64,000 nt of DNA. Source: Rhodanobacter sp. DHG33. Its GTDB lineage: Bacteria > Pseudomonadota > Gammaproteobacteria > Xanthomonadales > Rhodanobacteraceae. A program made the position numbers and the translations under genes. Position 1 is the first letter of the stretch. Each line of letters begins with the position of its first letter. Positions 42,090 through 51,443 of the stretch are shown piece after piece. The stretch spans positions 62,001 to 126,000 of the forward strand of contig NZ_JACYXM010000006.1 in the NCBI RefSeq assembly GCF_014843005.1. Direction: 5' to 3'. Under the pieces are notes generated by a model. That model searched no databases and had not been told where the DNA came from. It saw only the letters and a program-made list of their open reading frames with translations.

Positions 42090-43268
42090 ATGCGCGATAC
42101 GGTTCGTTCCACGACAACGATGGATGCGGTGTCCCGCAATCCCGGTATCGACCTGCTGCGCGGACTGGCCATCGTGCTGGTGGTGTTCAACCATCTCGGC
42201 ATACGCATTCCGCTGGAGAAGAGCGCGCTGGCCGACGTGCTGCCGACCTGGCTGCTGAACCGGTTGAACTGGAACGGCTACGAAGCCGTGTACGTGTTCT
42301 TCGTGATCTCCGGTTTCCTGATCGCAGGGAACGTGCTGCGCCGCTGGGGCAGCCTCGCGGCCATCGACGCGCGTGCGTTCTACGCGCGGCGGTTCGCGCG
42401 CATCGTGCCCTGCCTGCTTGCCTTGCTCGCGGTGCTGAGCGCGCTGCATCTGCTGGGCGTGCAGGATTACATGATCCATCGCGCCGGCCAGTCGCTGCCG
42501 GGCGCGCTACTGTCCGCGCTGGGCCTGCATCTCAACTGGTACGAAGGGCGTACCGGCTACCTGCCGGGCAACTGGGACGTGCTGTGGTCGCTGTCCATCG
42601 AAGAGGCCTTCTACCTCGGCTTCCCGCTGGCCTGCCTGCTGCTGCGGCGCCGCGTGTTGCTGGTGCCGCCTTTGGTGCTGCTCGCGCTGTCGCTGCCATG
42701 GGCGCGTGCGGCGCTGCACGGCAACGAGATCTGGCTGGAGAAGGCCTACCTGCCTGGCATGGCGGCGATCGCCACCGGCGTGCTCGGCGCGCTGCTGGCC
42801 GACGCCTGCCGGCCGCCGCGGCGCACGGTCGTCATGCTGGGCTGGCTGGGCGCGCTGGGCCTGGGCGCGGTGCTGCTGGACGGTGGCGCGCTGTGGCACT
42901 GGCTGCGCGACGGCTACATGCTGGTGCTCACGGGTTCCGCCTTGTGCCTGCTGCTGTGTTTCCGCTGGCGCGCCGACGAAGGCGCAGTGCCGCGGCTGCG
43001 CGGTTTCGCATGGCTGCGTTCGTGGGGCCGGATGAGCTACGAGATCTACCTCACCCACATGTTCGTGGTGTTCGCCGTGATACGCGCGTACCGCGCCTGG
43101 GACGGCAATCCGGCGCACGGCTGGCTGTGGTATCTGCCCGCGTTGGTGCTGTGCTGGCTGCTCGGTAACGCCGTGGAGCGCCTGCTGTCCGTGCCGTGCG
43201 AACGGTGGCTGCGCGGGCGGTTGAAAGGCGTCGCATCGCTCGGTCGCACATCGGCGCAGCCCGGTTAG
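42090..43268 (+). CDS. Acyltransferase 3 family membrane protein (OafA-like)
   Basis: A 392-residue integral membrane acyltransferase with about ten helices. The opening IDLLRGLAIVLVVFNHLGIR carries the conserved Arg and catalytic-type His, RRFARIVPCL is the second basic motif, and WSLSIEEAFYLGFPL is the third signature. Such enzymes O-acetylate or acylate surface polysaccharides or other glycans. ATG 42090 follows a weak AGGG; ATG 42120 is an alternative. It lies 70 bp after the LysR gene and seems independent of it. Confidence 0.85.
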   Translation: MRDTVRSTTTMDAVSRNPGIDLLRGLAIVLVVFNHLGIRIPLEKSALADVLPTWLLNRLNWNGYEAVYVFFVISGFLIAGNVLRRWGSLAAIDARAFYARRFARIVPCLLALLAVLSALHLLGVQDYMIHRAGQSLPGALLSALGLHLNWYEGRTGYLPGNWDVLWSLSIEEAFYLGFPLACLLLRRRVLLVPPLVLLALSLPWARAALHGNEIWLEKAYLPGMAAIATGVLGALLADACRPPRRTVVMLGWLGALGLGAVLLDGGALWHWLRDGYMLVLTGSALCLLLCFRWRADEGAVPRLRGFAWLRSWGRMSYEIYLTHMFVVFAVIRAYRAWDGNPAHGWLWYLPALVLCWLLGNAVERLLSVPCERWLRGRLKGVASLGRTSAQPG

Positions 43269-43492
43269 ACGGTGCCACGCGCGTTGCTTCCGCGGCGAAT
43301 CCGAAGCGCAACAGAACGACGCGAGGTCGCGCGGCTTAAGGAACGCACCGCCATTGGCGATACCTGTGACGATATCGCGTGAATTCCGTCTCCGAGCGGG
43401 GTACTGTCGCAGGCGCCAGTGAAGGCGGATGTGTCTCCCCGCGTGCAGGGAATGCCGGGTGAGCCGATCTCCCATCAAGAGTCCCCCATGCA

Positions 43493-43861
43493 ATGAGCCG
43501 TTACGACAAACCGCCATCGGGCAACAGCGTCGACTGGAACCATCCGGACATCCAGTTGCTGCTCAGCAAGACCGAGGGCTGGAACCTGGACAACCGCGGC
43601 GTGTACCCGTGCGCGCCCTGCGAGCTGCACGTTGGCTGGGGCGCCGGCGTGGGCCGGCACGCCACCCTGATCTACGAGCGCGAAGGGGTCATGGTGGTCG
43701 AGGCGAACTTCGCCATCCCCAAGGGCGAACATGTGCGCGTGGATCGTACCCAGGGTGGTGCGATGCGTTCGATCTGGGGCATCGTCATGGACGGTCGCGA
43801 AGGTTTCCGTGCCGAGGATCGCGCCCAAGGCCTCCATGTGCACTGGGTGCATATGCGTTGA
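43493..43861 (+). CDS. Conserved-looking hypothetical protein (PilZ-like fold possible)
   Basis: A 122-residue soluble protein not recognised with confidence. It opens MSRYDKPPSGNSVDWNHPDI, then GVYPCAPCELHVGWGAGVGRH and strands YEREGVMVVEANFAIPKGE and RSIWGIVMDGREGFRAE, ending HVHWVHMR. The late part, alternating beta strands with R and G at turns, is reminiscent of PilZ-type barrels, but the RxxxR and DxSxxG motifs needed for c-di-GMP binding are absent. Start ATG 43493 with no strong ribosome site. Flanked by gaps of about 220 bp with nothing recognisable. Confidence 0.55.
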   Translation: MSRYDKPPSGNSVDWNHPDIQLLLSKTEGWNLDNRGVYPCAPCELHVGWGAGVGRHATLIYEREGVMVVEANFAIPKGEHVRVDRTQGGAMRSIWGIVMDGREGFRAEDRAQGLHVHWVHMR

Positions 43862-44073
43862 GGTGCATGCCCGCTTCATGCGATGGGACCTGCGATCGAC
43901 GAGTCCTTCGCGACCGCCGCTGCACGGCCTGAGGTTTCACGCGGCTTGAGAAGACCGGCGCTGCAACGATAACGATGATGGCTGCCCATGCCGCCACGCG
44001 CGGGGTTGCGCGCGCCTGTCGCGCGCGGCACTGGACATGCCGTCGCTTCTGCTGCCCGAACGGCGTTGAACCA

Positions 44074-44769
44074 TCAACGCTGGATTGGCTGATCCGCGCG
44101 TGAGGCACGCATGCGCTGGACGCGCACGACGCTGCCGCCCTGGTACGTCACCACATAGGTGGACCCCTCGTGCGCCTGCTGGCTGACCTGGACGGGCGCG
44201 CTCCGGATGGCCTTCTGCACCGCATCCTGATGGAACGCCACCAGATCGCCAGTGGGAATCAGCATCAGCGGCGGGCTGATCTGCTGGAAGCTGGTGAAGT
44301 GGCTGCCGCACTGGGTGGTGTCGTTGCTGAACTTGAGCCAGCCCTGGCCGCAGCTCTGCCCGGATACTTCCGGAAGGCGCTTCAGCCAGATGAAGTATTT
44401 GTTCTCGTGCGTGATCCGCACACGGTTGTAGCGCGTGTCCTCGCCGCCGATGTTGTCCGCGGTCCAGAAGCGCACGACGCTGGCCTCGTGGCAATCGGCC
44501 GAGGCGCATTCCTGCAGCACCAGGTATTCGTCGTCCTGCAGCGACATCGGCTCGATGTTGAGGATGTCGCCCTTCGTCAGCGCCTGCGCGGGAAACACCA
44601 CCGCCGGCATGCGCGGATCGACCTTGAAGTCCCCGGAGACCAGGTAGCCGCCGTGCTCCGACGAAAACGGCGGCGCGGTGACCTTGACGCCCGGGAGATC
44701 GGTTTGCGCCAGGGCGGCGGAACACACCAACGCGCAGCAGCCGGACAACACGAGATCCATCGTCTTCAT
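44074..44769 (-). CDS. Secreted hypothetical protein
   Basis: A 231-residue protein with a clear signal peptide (MKTMDLVLSGCCALVCSAALAQ). The mature part has paired cysteines in LQECASADCHEASVV and GQSCGQGWLK...TTQCGSHF, suggesting disulfides and periplasmic location, and a Gln-rich, Val-rich C-terminus. No family recognised. GGAG seven bases upstream sets ATG 44769 over an earlier in-frame start. It follows hemE on the same strand by 40 bp, so it could be cotranscribed. Confidence 0.65.
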   Translation of the reverse strand: MKTMDLVLSGCCALVCSAALAQTDLPGVKVTAPPFSSEHGGYLVSGDFKVDPRMPAVVFPAQALTKGDILNIEPMSLQDDEYLVLQECASADCHEASVVRFWTADNIGGEDTRYNRVRITHENKYFIWLKRLPEVSGQSCGQGWLKFSNDTTQCGSHFTSFQQISPPLMLIPTGDLVAFHQDAVQKAIRSAPVQVSQQAHEGSTYVVTYQGGSVVRVQRMRASRADQPIQR

Positions 44770-44809
44770 GAAGGCTCCGATGGTGCCCCGCCGGCGGTCG
44801 GCTTGACGA

Positions 44810-45886
44810 TCAGGCTGGCGCGCCGCGCAGCACCCGGCCGTAAGTGTGCACCTCATCGACCAGGACGTGCACGTGTTCGGGATCGACCTCCGGCGTGATG
44901 CCGTGGCCCAGGTTGAACACGTGGCCGGGATTCGGGCCGTAGCTGTCGAGCACGGCGCGCGCTTCGCGGCGGATCACCTCGGGGCCGGCGCGCAGGATCG
45001 CCGGGTCGAGGTTGCCCTGCAGCGCCACCTTGCCACCCACCGCGCGTCGCGCGCCGGCGAGGGCTATCGTCCAGTCCACGCCCAACGCGGCGCAGCCGGT
45101 GTCGGCCATCGCGGCGAGATGCGCGCCGGCGCCCTTGGAGAACAGGATCACTGGCAAGTCGCGTGCGTGCGCGTCGGCCTTCAGTTCGCTGACGATCTGC
45201 GCCATGTAGCGCAACGAGAACTCGCGGAACGGCGCAGGTCCGAGCAGGCCGCCCCAGGTGTCGAAGATCATCAGCGCCTGCGCGCCGGCCGCTGCCTGTG
45301 CCGAGAGATAGGCGGCCACGCTGCGCGCCAGCACGTCGAGCAGGCGGTGGGCGAGCGCGGGCTCGCTCCAGCACATCGCCTTGAGCGTGGCGAAATCGCG
45401 CGAGCCGCTGCCTTCCACCATGTAGCAGGCCAGCGTCCACGGGCTGCCGGAGAAGCCGATCAGCGGCACGCGGCCGGCCAGCTCCCTGCGGATCAGGCGC
45501 ACCGCGTCCGTCACGTAGCGCAGCTCGCCGTCCATATCGGGCACGCCCAGCCGCGCGACGTCGGCGGCGGTGCGCACGGTGCGCGCGAACTGCGGACCTT
45601 CGCCCTGCGCGAAACTGAGGCCGAGGCCCATCGCGTCGGGGATGGTGAGGATGTCGGAAAACAGGATCGCGGCGTCGAGGTCGAAGCGCGCCAGCGGCTG
45701 CAGCGTCACCTCGCAGGCGAATTCGGGATTCTGCGCCAGGCCCATGAAGCTGCCGGCGCGTTCGCGCGTCGCACGGTACTCGGGCAGGTAGCGGCCGGCC
45801 TGGCGCATCACCCAGATCGGCGTGGTGTCGACGGGTTCGCGCCGAAGTGCGCGCAGGAAACGGTCGTTCTTCAGCGGTGTATTCAT
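44810..45886 (-). CDS. hemE: Uroporphyrinogen decarboxylase
   Basis: A 358-residue cytoplasmic enzyme converting uroporphyrinogen III to coproporphyrinogen III in heme synthesis. The substrate-binding Arg motif [16 protein letters not shown] is near residue 25, followed by [21 protein letters not shown] with the catalytic Asp, [27 protein letters not shown] and the C-terminal [18 protein letters not shown] 45886 suits the family start ([17 protein letters not shown]); an ATG at 45901 would overlap the WGR gene. Four bases separate it from that gene. Confidence 0.96.
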   Translation of the reverse strand: MNTPLKNDRFLRALRREPVDTTPIWVMRQAGRYLPEYRATRERAGSFMGLAQNPEFACEVTLQPLARFDLDAAILFSDILTIPDAMGLGLSFAQGEGPQFARTVRTAADVARLGVPDMDGELRYVTDAVRLIRRELAGRVPLIGFSGSPWTLACYMVEGSGSRDFATLKAMCWSEPALAHRLLDVLARSVAAYLSAQAAAGAQALMIFDTWGGLLGPAPFREFSLRYMAQIVSELKADAHARDLPVILFSKGAGAHLAAMADTGCAALGVDWTIALAGARRAVGGKVALQGNLDPAILRAGPEVIRREARAVLDSYGPNPGHVFNLGHGITPEVDPEHVHVLVDEVHTYGRVLRGAPA

Positions 45887-45890
45887 CGGG

Positions 45891-46151
45891 TCAACGGCCA
45901 TAGGGGCCGTCGAGGCCCTGGCTGAACATCAGGCGATAGCCGCGCTTGAGCTGGGCGTCGCGCGCCTTCTCGAAGGCGGCGATGGCCTCGTCGCGCTCCA
46001 GGTACTGCTCGCGCTTGAGCGTGGCCTTGCCGCCCTGCTGGCCCGTTTCGCGGTACAGCGTCCAGCCACCGAGCAGGTCCTGCTCCAGCACGATCTGGAC
46101 ATAGCGTGGCGGCTCGGCGCTGCCGGGCAGGTTTTGCAGGTAGAGGCGCAT
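45891..46151 (-). CDS. WGR-domain protein
   Basis: An 86-residue protein: [43 protein letters not shown] and [15 protein letters not shown]. The [14 protein letters not shown] segment is the WGR-like signature (here GGW...), a small domain known from PARPs, MolR and many stand-alone bacterial proteins and thought to bind nucleic acid or proteins. It is directly upstream of hemE and translationally close. Role unknown. Confidence 0.75.
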   Translation of the reverse strand: MRLYLQNLPGSAEPPRYVQIVLEQDLLGGWTLYRETGQQGGKATLKREQYLERDEAIAAFEKARDAQLKRGYRLMFSQGLDGPYGR

Positions 46152-46244
46152 GGTGTCGGCGATGGGCGGTCAGATTGCCGCGTCCGTCCATTCTAGAAGG
46201 GACGGCATCATGCTGGCGAGCCCGGCTCCTCCGGGTTGCACGCT

Positions 46245-46847
46245 TCAGGCGAAGGTCGTCGCCGACGACAGCGCACGATGGGCGGAACGCCAGGAGACGA
46301 AACAGCCGCCCCACAGGGCAAGCGCGCAGATGGCGTCGACCAGCGCATTGCAGGCAGTGCCGTTCGATCCCAGGGCGATGGCCGCGATGCCGATGACGCC
46401 GGCCAGGCTCATCACGGCGGCGACGGCGTAATAGTGCGGCGCCCGGAACAGCGGCGCGAGCGGACAGAAATGCAGCCCCACGATGATGGCGACCACCGGC
46501 ATCAGGTAGGCGGTGTGCTGCGGCGACAGCCACCAGGCGGCGATGTTGATCGCGACTATCTCCGCGATGAAGACGACGACGAAGCGGCGACGCATGCGCC
46601 GCCGGTCAATCGAGGGCGTGACGGGCAGTCCGGGTTGCCGCGCCATGCGCATCAGCTGGACGGCCGCAGCGAACAGCGCCCCCAGGATCAGGAAGGCGGC
46701 AAGGAAACCGAAGGTGGTGAAGCTTCCCCGGTATGCGGACAGTCCCGCCGCGGCCCAGAGCGCGCCGAAGCTGGCCGCCGCGAGAATGCCCATGGCGCGG
46801 CTGCGCAGGGCGGTGGCGGTCAACGGTGCAGGTGTTCCCGTATGCAT
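46245..46847 (-). CDS. Multi-pass membrane protein, function unknown
   Basis: A 200-residue protein with about six hydrophobic segments (AMGILAAASFGALWAAAGLS; FGFLAAFLILGALFAAAVQL; FVVVFIAEIVAINIAAWWL; YLMPVVAIIVGLHFCPLAPL; YYAVAAVMSLAGVIGIAAIAL; ALVDAICALALWGGCFVSW). FVVVFxxE and VGLHFxPLA are recurrent in a family of bacterial integral membrane proteins without known function. AGGAG eight bases upstream sets ATG 46847. Flanked by short gaps, on the same strand as aroB and hemE. Confidence 0.65.
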   Translation of the reverse strand: MHTGTPAPLTATALRSRAMGILAAASFGALWAAAGLSAYRGSFTTFGFLAAFLILGALFAAAVQLMRMARQPGLPVTPSIDRRRMRRRFVVVFIAEIVAINIAAWWLSPQHTAYLMPVVAIIVGLHFCPLAPLFRAPHYYAVAAVMSLAGVIGIAAIALGSNGTACNALVDAICALALWGGCFVSWRSAHRALSSATTFA

Positions 46848-46960
46848 GGTCGGACTCCTGGCGGCTGTCTGACGCAAGCGTACGCGGTGCAAGCCGCGCG
46901 CGCCGCTAGGGCTCATCACGGAGATGCGCTGACAGTTGTCAGCCGCATCGAGGGCGCGGA

Positions 46961-48058
46961 TCAGGCCCCGATGGCCGCACGCAGCACGGCAAGTACGTCG
47001 GCTTCGCCGACGCCCGAGACGATTTCGGCACGGCCGATGCCCCGCCACAGGATCAACCGCAGCGTGCCCGCGGTGTTCTTCTTGTCCAGCCGCATCAGCG
47101 CCAGCAGCTGCTGCGCGTCCATGCCGGGCGGGATGGCCACGGGCAGGCCTAGGGTTTCCAGCAGTCGCTGCAGGCGTGCGGTGTCGGCGGTGGCGCTCAT
47201 GCCCAGCCGCTCGGACAGGCGCGCAGCGAGCAGCATGCCGACGGCGACGCCTTCGCCGTGCAGCAGCGTGGTGTAGTGGCCGGCGGTTTCCAGCGCGTGG
47301 CCGAAGGTATGGCCGAGGTTGAGCAGGGCGCGTTCGCCCTGCTCGGTTTCGTCGCGTGCCACCACGCCGGCCTTGTAGCGCAGCTTGCGCGCGATGGCTT
47401 CGATCACGGCCTCGTCGCCGCGCGCGGCCAATGCATCGGCGTGCGCTTCCAGCCAGGCGAAGAACGGCTCGTCGCCGATGGCTGCGCCCTTGATGACTTC
47501 GGCCAGCCCGGCGCGGTATTCGCGGTCGGGCAGGGTGGCCAGCGTATCGATGTCGGCCACCACGGCGCGCGGCTGGTGGAAGGCGCCGACAAGGTTCTTG
47601 CCGGCCGGCAGGTTCACGCCGGTCTTGCCGCCCACCGAGGAATCCACCATCGCCAGCAGGGTGGTGGGCATCTGGATGAAGTCGATGCCGCGCATCCAGC
47701 ACGCCGCGCTGAAGCCGGCGAGGTCGCCCACCACGCCGCCGCCTAGCGCGATCACGCAGGCGTCGCGGGTGGCGCCGAGTGCGGCCAGCGCGTCCAGCGC
47801 GCGTTCCACGTTGGCGAAGCTCTTGTGCGCCTCGCCGTCCTCGATCAGGAAGCTGGACCATTGCAGGCCGTCGAGGCCGCGCGCCACGCGCTCCAGGTAG
47901 AGCGGCGCCACCGTGGTGTTGCTGATCACCAGCACGTGGCGGCCGCGCAGGCGTTCGCGCCATCGCGCGCTGTCGGCCAGCAGGCCGCGGCCGATCCAGA
48001 CCGGGTAGCTGCGTTCGCCAAGGGTGACGTCGAGGGTGGTGGGATTGCTCGGGTTCAT
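46961..48058 (-). CDS. aroB: 3-dehydroquinate synthase
   Basis: A 365-residue NAD- and metal-dependent enzyme of the shikimate pathway, converting DAHP to 3-dehydroquinate. Motifs: [66 protein letters not shown], and the zinc ligands in [13 protein letters not shown] and [10 protein letters not shown]. The ATG overlaps the aroK stop by four bases (ATGA), a conserved aroK-aroB operon arrangement. Confidence 0.96.
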   Translation of the reverse strand: MNPSNPTTLDVTLGERSYPVWIGRGLLADSARWRERLRGRHVLVISNTTVAPLYLERVARGLDGLQWSSFLIEDGEAHKSFANVERALDALAALGATRDACVIALGGGVVGDLAGFSAACWMRGIDFIQMPTTLLAMVDSSVGGKTGVNLPAGKNLVGAFHQPRAVVADIDTLATLPDREYRAGLAEVIKGAAIGDEPFFAWLEAHADALAARGDEAVIEAIARKLRYKAGVVARDETEQGERALLNLGHTFGHALETAGHYTTLLHGEGVAVGMLLAARLSERLGMSATADTARLQRLLETLGLPVAIPPGMDAQQLLALMRLDKKNTAGTLRLILWRGIGRAEIVSGVGEADVLAVLRAAIGA

Positions 48059-48594
48059 GCGGTGAGTGTTTGGCGTTGCCAATGTTGGTCGATCAGGGCG
48101 ATGGCTTGCGCGCCGATGGCGGCAACGCCGTGGATGGCGGGGAGCGCGAGGTCGGCGGTTTCGCGGTACAGCGGTTCGCGGACCGCAGCCATCGCTTCCA
48201 GCCGTGCGCGGCGGTCCGCGCCGGCCAGCAACGGACGCTTGGTGTCGTGCGCCAACCGCTCCAGCTGCTGTTCGATATCGGCCTGCAGCCACAGCACGTA
48301 ACCGCGTCCGGCCAGCATGGCGCGATTGTGCGCGGCGAGCACCGCGCCGGCACCGGTGGCGAGCGCCACTCCGTCGCCCGCGCTGAATTCGTCCAGCAGG
48401 GCGCTTTCCCGCTGACGGAAGCCGACCTCGCCTTCGATCTCGAACACCGTGCTCACGTCCGTGCCGGTGCGTCGCTCGATCTCGCGGTCGAGATCGACGA
48501 AACGCAGGCCATAATGCGCAGCGAGGTGCCTGGCAAGGGAAGTCTTGCCGGCGCCGGTCGGGCCAATCAGGAACAGGTTGCGCGACGGATTCAT
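48055..48594 (-). CDS. aroK: Shikimate kinase
   Basis: A 179-residue P-loop kinase that phosphorylates shikimate at the 3-OH. Walker A GPTGAGKT is at residues 11-18; shikimate-binding [11 protein letters not shown] and the FRQRE motif follow, then the [10 protein letters not shown]-like [12 protein letters not shown] Walker B region and the adenine/LID stretch RPLLAG. The P-loop Thr-Gly variant (GPTGAGKT) is normal for the Xanthomonadales form. Cotranscribed with aroB. Confidence 0.95.
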   Translation of the reverse strand: MNPSRNLFLIGPTGAGKTSLARHLAAHYGLRFVDLDREIERRTGTDVSTVFEIEGEVGFRQRESALLDEFSAGDGVALATGAGAVLAAHNRAMLAGRGYVLWLQADIEQQLERLAHDTKRPLLAGADRRARLEAMAAVREPLYRETADLALPAIHGVAAIGAQAIALIDQHWQRQTLTA

Positions 48595-48621
48595 ACGGCA
48601 ACTTTAACAGCAGGTGTTTGG

Positions 48622-49455
48622 ATGGCCGAACGGATTTTGCTCGCGGGGTGCGGCGACCTGGGACTTCGGGTGGCCACGCGCCTGCTGGCGGCAGGCGACG
48701 AAGCATGGGCGCTGCGCCGGCGGCCGCCGCCCGATGGCGCGCCCGGCCTGCATTGGCTGGGTGCCGATCTGGCGGCGCCGCACTCCCTGGCCGGGCTGCC
48801 TGCGGGCATCACCCGCGTGGTGTACCTGCCTGCGCCCGATGTGCGCGACAAGGCGGCGTACCGCACGCTGTTCGTGGATGGCGTGCGCCACCTGCTGGAA
48901 GCCCTGGACATGCGCACGTTGCGGCAGGTGCTGCTGGTGTCCTCCAGCGCGGTGTACGGCGAGCACGACGGCGACTGGGTGGATGAGGACACTCCCACCG
49001 CGCCGCTGGGTTTCAACGGCGCGCTCCTGCGGGAAGCCGAGCAGTGGCTGGCTGAGCAGCCCGTGCCGTCCACTGTGCTGCGCCTCGCCGGACTGTATGG
49101 GTCAGGGCGCACGCAACTGGTCGAGCGCATTCGCTCCGGGGCACAGCGCGTGCCGCGCGAGGCGCCGCATTGGGCCAACCGCATCCACGTCGACGATGCG
49201 GCGGCGGCCATCGTGCATCTGCTGCGCCTGCCCGCGCCGTTGCCGCTGTATCTGGGCGTGGACGACACACCGCTGCCGCTGGACGAGCTGTGCGATTTCA
49301 TCGCCCACCTGGTCGATGCGCCGCCGCCACGCGAGGGACCGGCGCCCGCCGGCGTGGGCAGCAAGCGCCTGCGCAACGGCCGCCTGCGCGCGAGCGGCTG
49401 GGCGCCGCAATGGCCGGATGCACGCGACGGCTACGCGGCGTTGCTGGATACTTGA
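48622..49455 (+). CDS. NAD-dependent epimerase/dehydratase family protein (YeeZ-like)
   Basis: A 277-residue extended SDR-like protein. The dinucleotide loop is [18 protein letters not shown], an atypical GxGDxG variant; [15 protein letters not shown] holds the usual Ser, and [13 protein letters not shown] replaces the active-site helix. This pattern (few catalytic Tyr/Lys) is that of YeeZ-like proteins, whose enzymatic role is unclear. ATG 48622 is the first good start. It is divergent from aroK by 27 bp, so the promoters must overlap. Confidence 0.75.
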   Translation: MAERILLAGCGDLGLRVATRLLAAGDEAWALRRRPPPDGAPGLHWLGADLAAPHSLAGLPAGITRVVYLPAPDVRDKAAYRTLFVDGVRHLLEALDMRTLRQVLLVSSSAVYGEHDGDWVDEDTPTAPLGFNGALLREAEQWLAEQPVPSTVLRLAGLYGSGRTQLVERIRSGAQRVPREAPHWANRIHVDDAAAAIVHLLRLPAPLPLYLGVDDTPLPLDELCDFIAHLVDAPPPREGPAPAGVGSKRLRNGRLRASGWAPQWPDARDGYAALLDT

Positions 49456-49480
49456 TCCTTCCCATCCCAGGAGTCCGCTC

Positions 49481-49825
49481 ATGGCCAGTTTTCCCATCCC
49501 GCACGGCATGGTCACCACCGGCAACGACCTGCACGGCTATCGCGTCACGCGCACGCTGGGCATCGTGCGCGGCATCACGGTGCGTTCGCGCAGCGTGGTG
49601 GGCAACCTGGGCGCAGCATTGCAGACCCTGGTGGGCGGCAACATCACGATCTACACGGAGCTGTGCGAAAAGGCGCGCGAGGAGGCCTTCGAGCTGATGC
49701 TGCAGCACGCCGGGGCCATGGGCGCGAACGCTGTGGTCGCCATGCGCTACGACGCCAACGACGTGGCCGAAGGTGTCACCGAGGTGCTGTCCTACGGCAC
49801 GGCGGTGCAGGTGGAGCCGGCATAG
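49481..49825 (+). CDS. YbjQ / UPF0145 family protein
   Basis: A 114-residue protein, [20 protein letters not shown], then [33 protein letters not shown] and [15 protein letters not shown]. These are classic YbjQ features; members form pentameric or decameric assemblies of unknown function, perhaps heavy-metal binding. CAGGAG eight bases upstream fixes ATG 49481. It follows the SDR-like gene by 25 bp on the same strand. Confidence 0.88.
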   Translation: MASFPIPHGMVTTGNDLHGYRVTRTLGIVRGITVRSRSVVGNLGAALQTLVGGNITIYTELCEKAREEAFELMLQHAGAMGANAVVAMRYDANDVAEGVTEVLSYGTAVQVEPA

Positions 49826-49872
49826 CTCACGGCCTGCATGCAGGAGCGCACTCCGCGCTCCTGCAGAGTGGA

Positions 49873-50712
49873 TCAGGCGTGCGTGAGACCGGTCATGTGG
49901 CGGTCTTCGTCGTATTCCACGCAACTGTCGGCGAGCGCGGGTAGGGTGGCCAGCGCGTGGCGGCTGAGCCGTTCGAAGTGCTGCAGAAAGCGCGTCATGG
50001 CGGCTGTATCCATCGCCAGCGGTGCATGCCGCGCCAGCAATTCTTCCTCGGTCTCGCCGCGCCAGCGGCGCACCACGTCCCAGCTGGGCGCCTGCAGCAC
50101 GATCAAGGCATCGAACTTGCGCCACAGCGGCTGGTAGCCGCGCAGCTGCTTGTTGACCCAGTGGCGCCAGCTGCCGTCGGGGTCTTCCTCGCGCTCCAGT
50201 TCGTTCACGGGTTCTTCCAGCGCGGACTGCAGCTGCGGCCGGATGCCCAGCGCCCAGCCTTCCACGATCACCAGCTTCGGCGGGCGCGTGACGCGTGGCC
50301 AGCGCGAAGGCTGCATGCGCGTGTCGCGGCCCTTGTCGAAGTGGGGCCAGTCCACCGGCAATTTCTCCGAGGCATGCGGCAACGCCGCCAGTACCGAGAG
50401 CAGCAGTTCGATCTCGTGCGTGCCCGGCACGCCGCGGGTGCGCAGCAGCGGGTGGATATGGTGGGCCATCAGCTCGCGGTCGGCGCGCGAGTAGTAGAAA
50501 TCATCCAGCGACAGGACCTCGGTGGCCCAGCCGCGCGCTTCGGCCTGTACCTTCATCTCGCGCGCCAGCGTGCTCTTGCCGCTGCCCTGCAGCCCGGACA
50601 GGCCGATGATGTAGGGGCGGCGCGCGCGGGCGATGCGGCCGGCGTACTGGTCCAGCAGGTGGCCCGCGAGCGAGGCATTCGGCGCGGGCGGGTGCGGCTT
50701 GGCTGCGGTCAT
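49873..50712 (-). CDS. P-loop kinase, D-glycerate 3-kinase (Tda10) type
   Basis: A 279-residue cytoplasmic kinase. Walker A GLQGSGKST is at residues 40-48; LSLDDFYYSRADRELMA and HPLLRTRGVPGTHEI are the characteristic downstream motifs of plant-type D-glycerate 3-kinase and the related Tda10 proteins, and GWALGIRPQ carries the late nucleotide contact. The expected reaction is D-glycerate to 3-phosphoglycerate using ATP, by family. ATG 50712; longer in-frame starts exist but add low-complexity sequence. Divergent from pdxH. Confidence 0.8.
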   Translation of the reverse strand: MTAAKPHPPAPNASLAGHLLDQYAGRIARARRPYIIGLSGLQGSGKSTLAREMKVQAEARGWATEVLSLDDFYYSRADRELMAHHIHPLLRTRGVPGTHEIELLLSVLAALPHASEKLPVDWPHFDKGRDTRMQPSRWPRVTRPPKLVIVEGWALGIRPQLQSALEEPVNELEREEDPDGSWRHWVNKQLRGYQPLWRKFDALIVLQAPSWDVVRRWRGETEEELLARHAPLAMDTAAMTRFLQHFERLSRHALATLPALADSCVEYDEDRHMTGLTHA

Positions 50713-50847
50713 CGGCAGGCTTCCGCTTCGGGCGGGCGCAGCCTGCCGCGGACAGGGGCAGGGTGTGGGGCTGGGGTAAGATGGGCCGGCTTCATCCGCG
50801 TCATGATGGCGCGGTCGCGCCACGATTCAAGGAAAAGTTTCAAAGCC

Positions 50848-51435
50848 ATGTTGAATCCCGAGATTCTGCAAACTTTCCGGCAGTTGCTGGACGAGGCCAA
50901 GGCCTCCGGCGACCCCGAGCCCACCGCGATGAACCTGTCCACCGTGGACGCCGACGGCCGGGTGGCTTCGCGCATCGTGCTGCTCAAGGGCACCGACGAG
51001 CGCGGCTTCCGCTTCCACACCAACTACGACAGCGACAAGGGCAGCCAGCTGACGGTGCACCCGCAGGTGGCGCTGTGCTTCCACTGGAAGCAGTTGCGCC
51101 ACGGCGTGCAGGTGCGCGTGGAAGGCGTGGCGCGCAAGCTGCAGGCGGACGAATCCGATGCCTACTTCGCGACGCGTCCGCGCGGCAGCCAGATCGGCGC
51201 ATGGGCGTCGCTGCAATCGCAGACCCTGCCCGACCGGCACAGTTTCGACGAGCGCGTGGCGCGCTACGAACACGAGTTCGAAGGCCGTGACGTACCGCGC
51301 CCGCCGCACTGGGGCGGCTTCCTGGTCGAGCCCGACATGGTCGAGTTCTGGTACGGCGCCGAGTTCCGCCTGCACGACCGCGTGCGCTGGAGCCGGCACG
51401 GCCAGACCTGGACGAACCGCCTGCTGTATCCCTGA
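50848..51435 (+). CDS. pdxH: Pyridoxamine/pyridoxine 5'-phosphate oxidase
   Basis: A 195-residue FMN enzyme that makes pyridoxal 5'-phosphate from PMP or PNP in the cytoplasm. Landmarks: DPTAMNLST-like EPTAMNLSTVDADGRVASRIVLLK split in normal order, FHTNYDSDKGSQL, ATRPRGSQIGAWASLQS, and the C-terminal EFWYGAEFRLHDRVRW and RLLYP, which bind the phosphate. It is slightly shorter at the N-terminus than E. coli PdxH (218), as is common. Followed nine bases later by the cobalamin-binding-like gene. Confidence 0.95.
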   Translation: MLNPEILQTFRQLLDEAKASGDPEPTAMNLSTVDADGRVASRIVLLKGTDERGFRFHTNYDSDKGSQLTVHPQVALCFHWKQLRHGVQVRVEGVARKLQADESDAYFATRPRGSQIGAWASLQSQTLPDRHSFDERVARYEHEFEGRDVPRPPHWGGFLVEPDMVEFWYGAEFRLHDRVRWSRHGQTWTNRLLYP

Positions 51436-51443
51436 GAGCCGGC

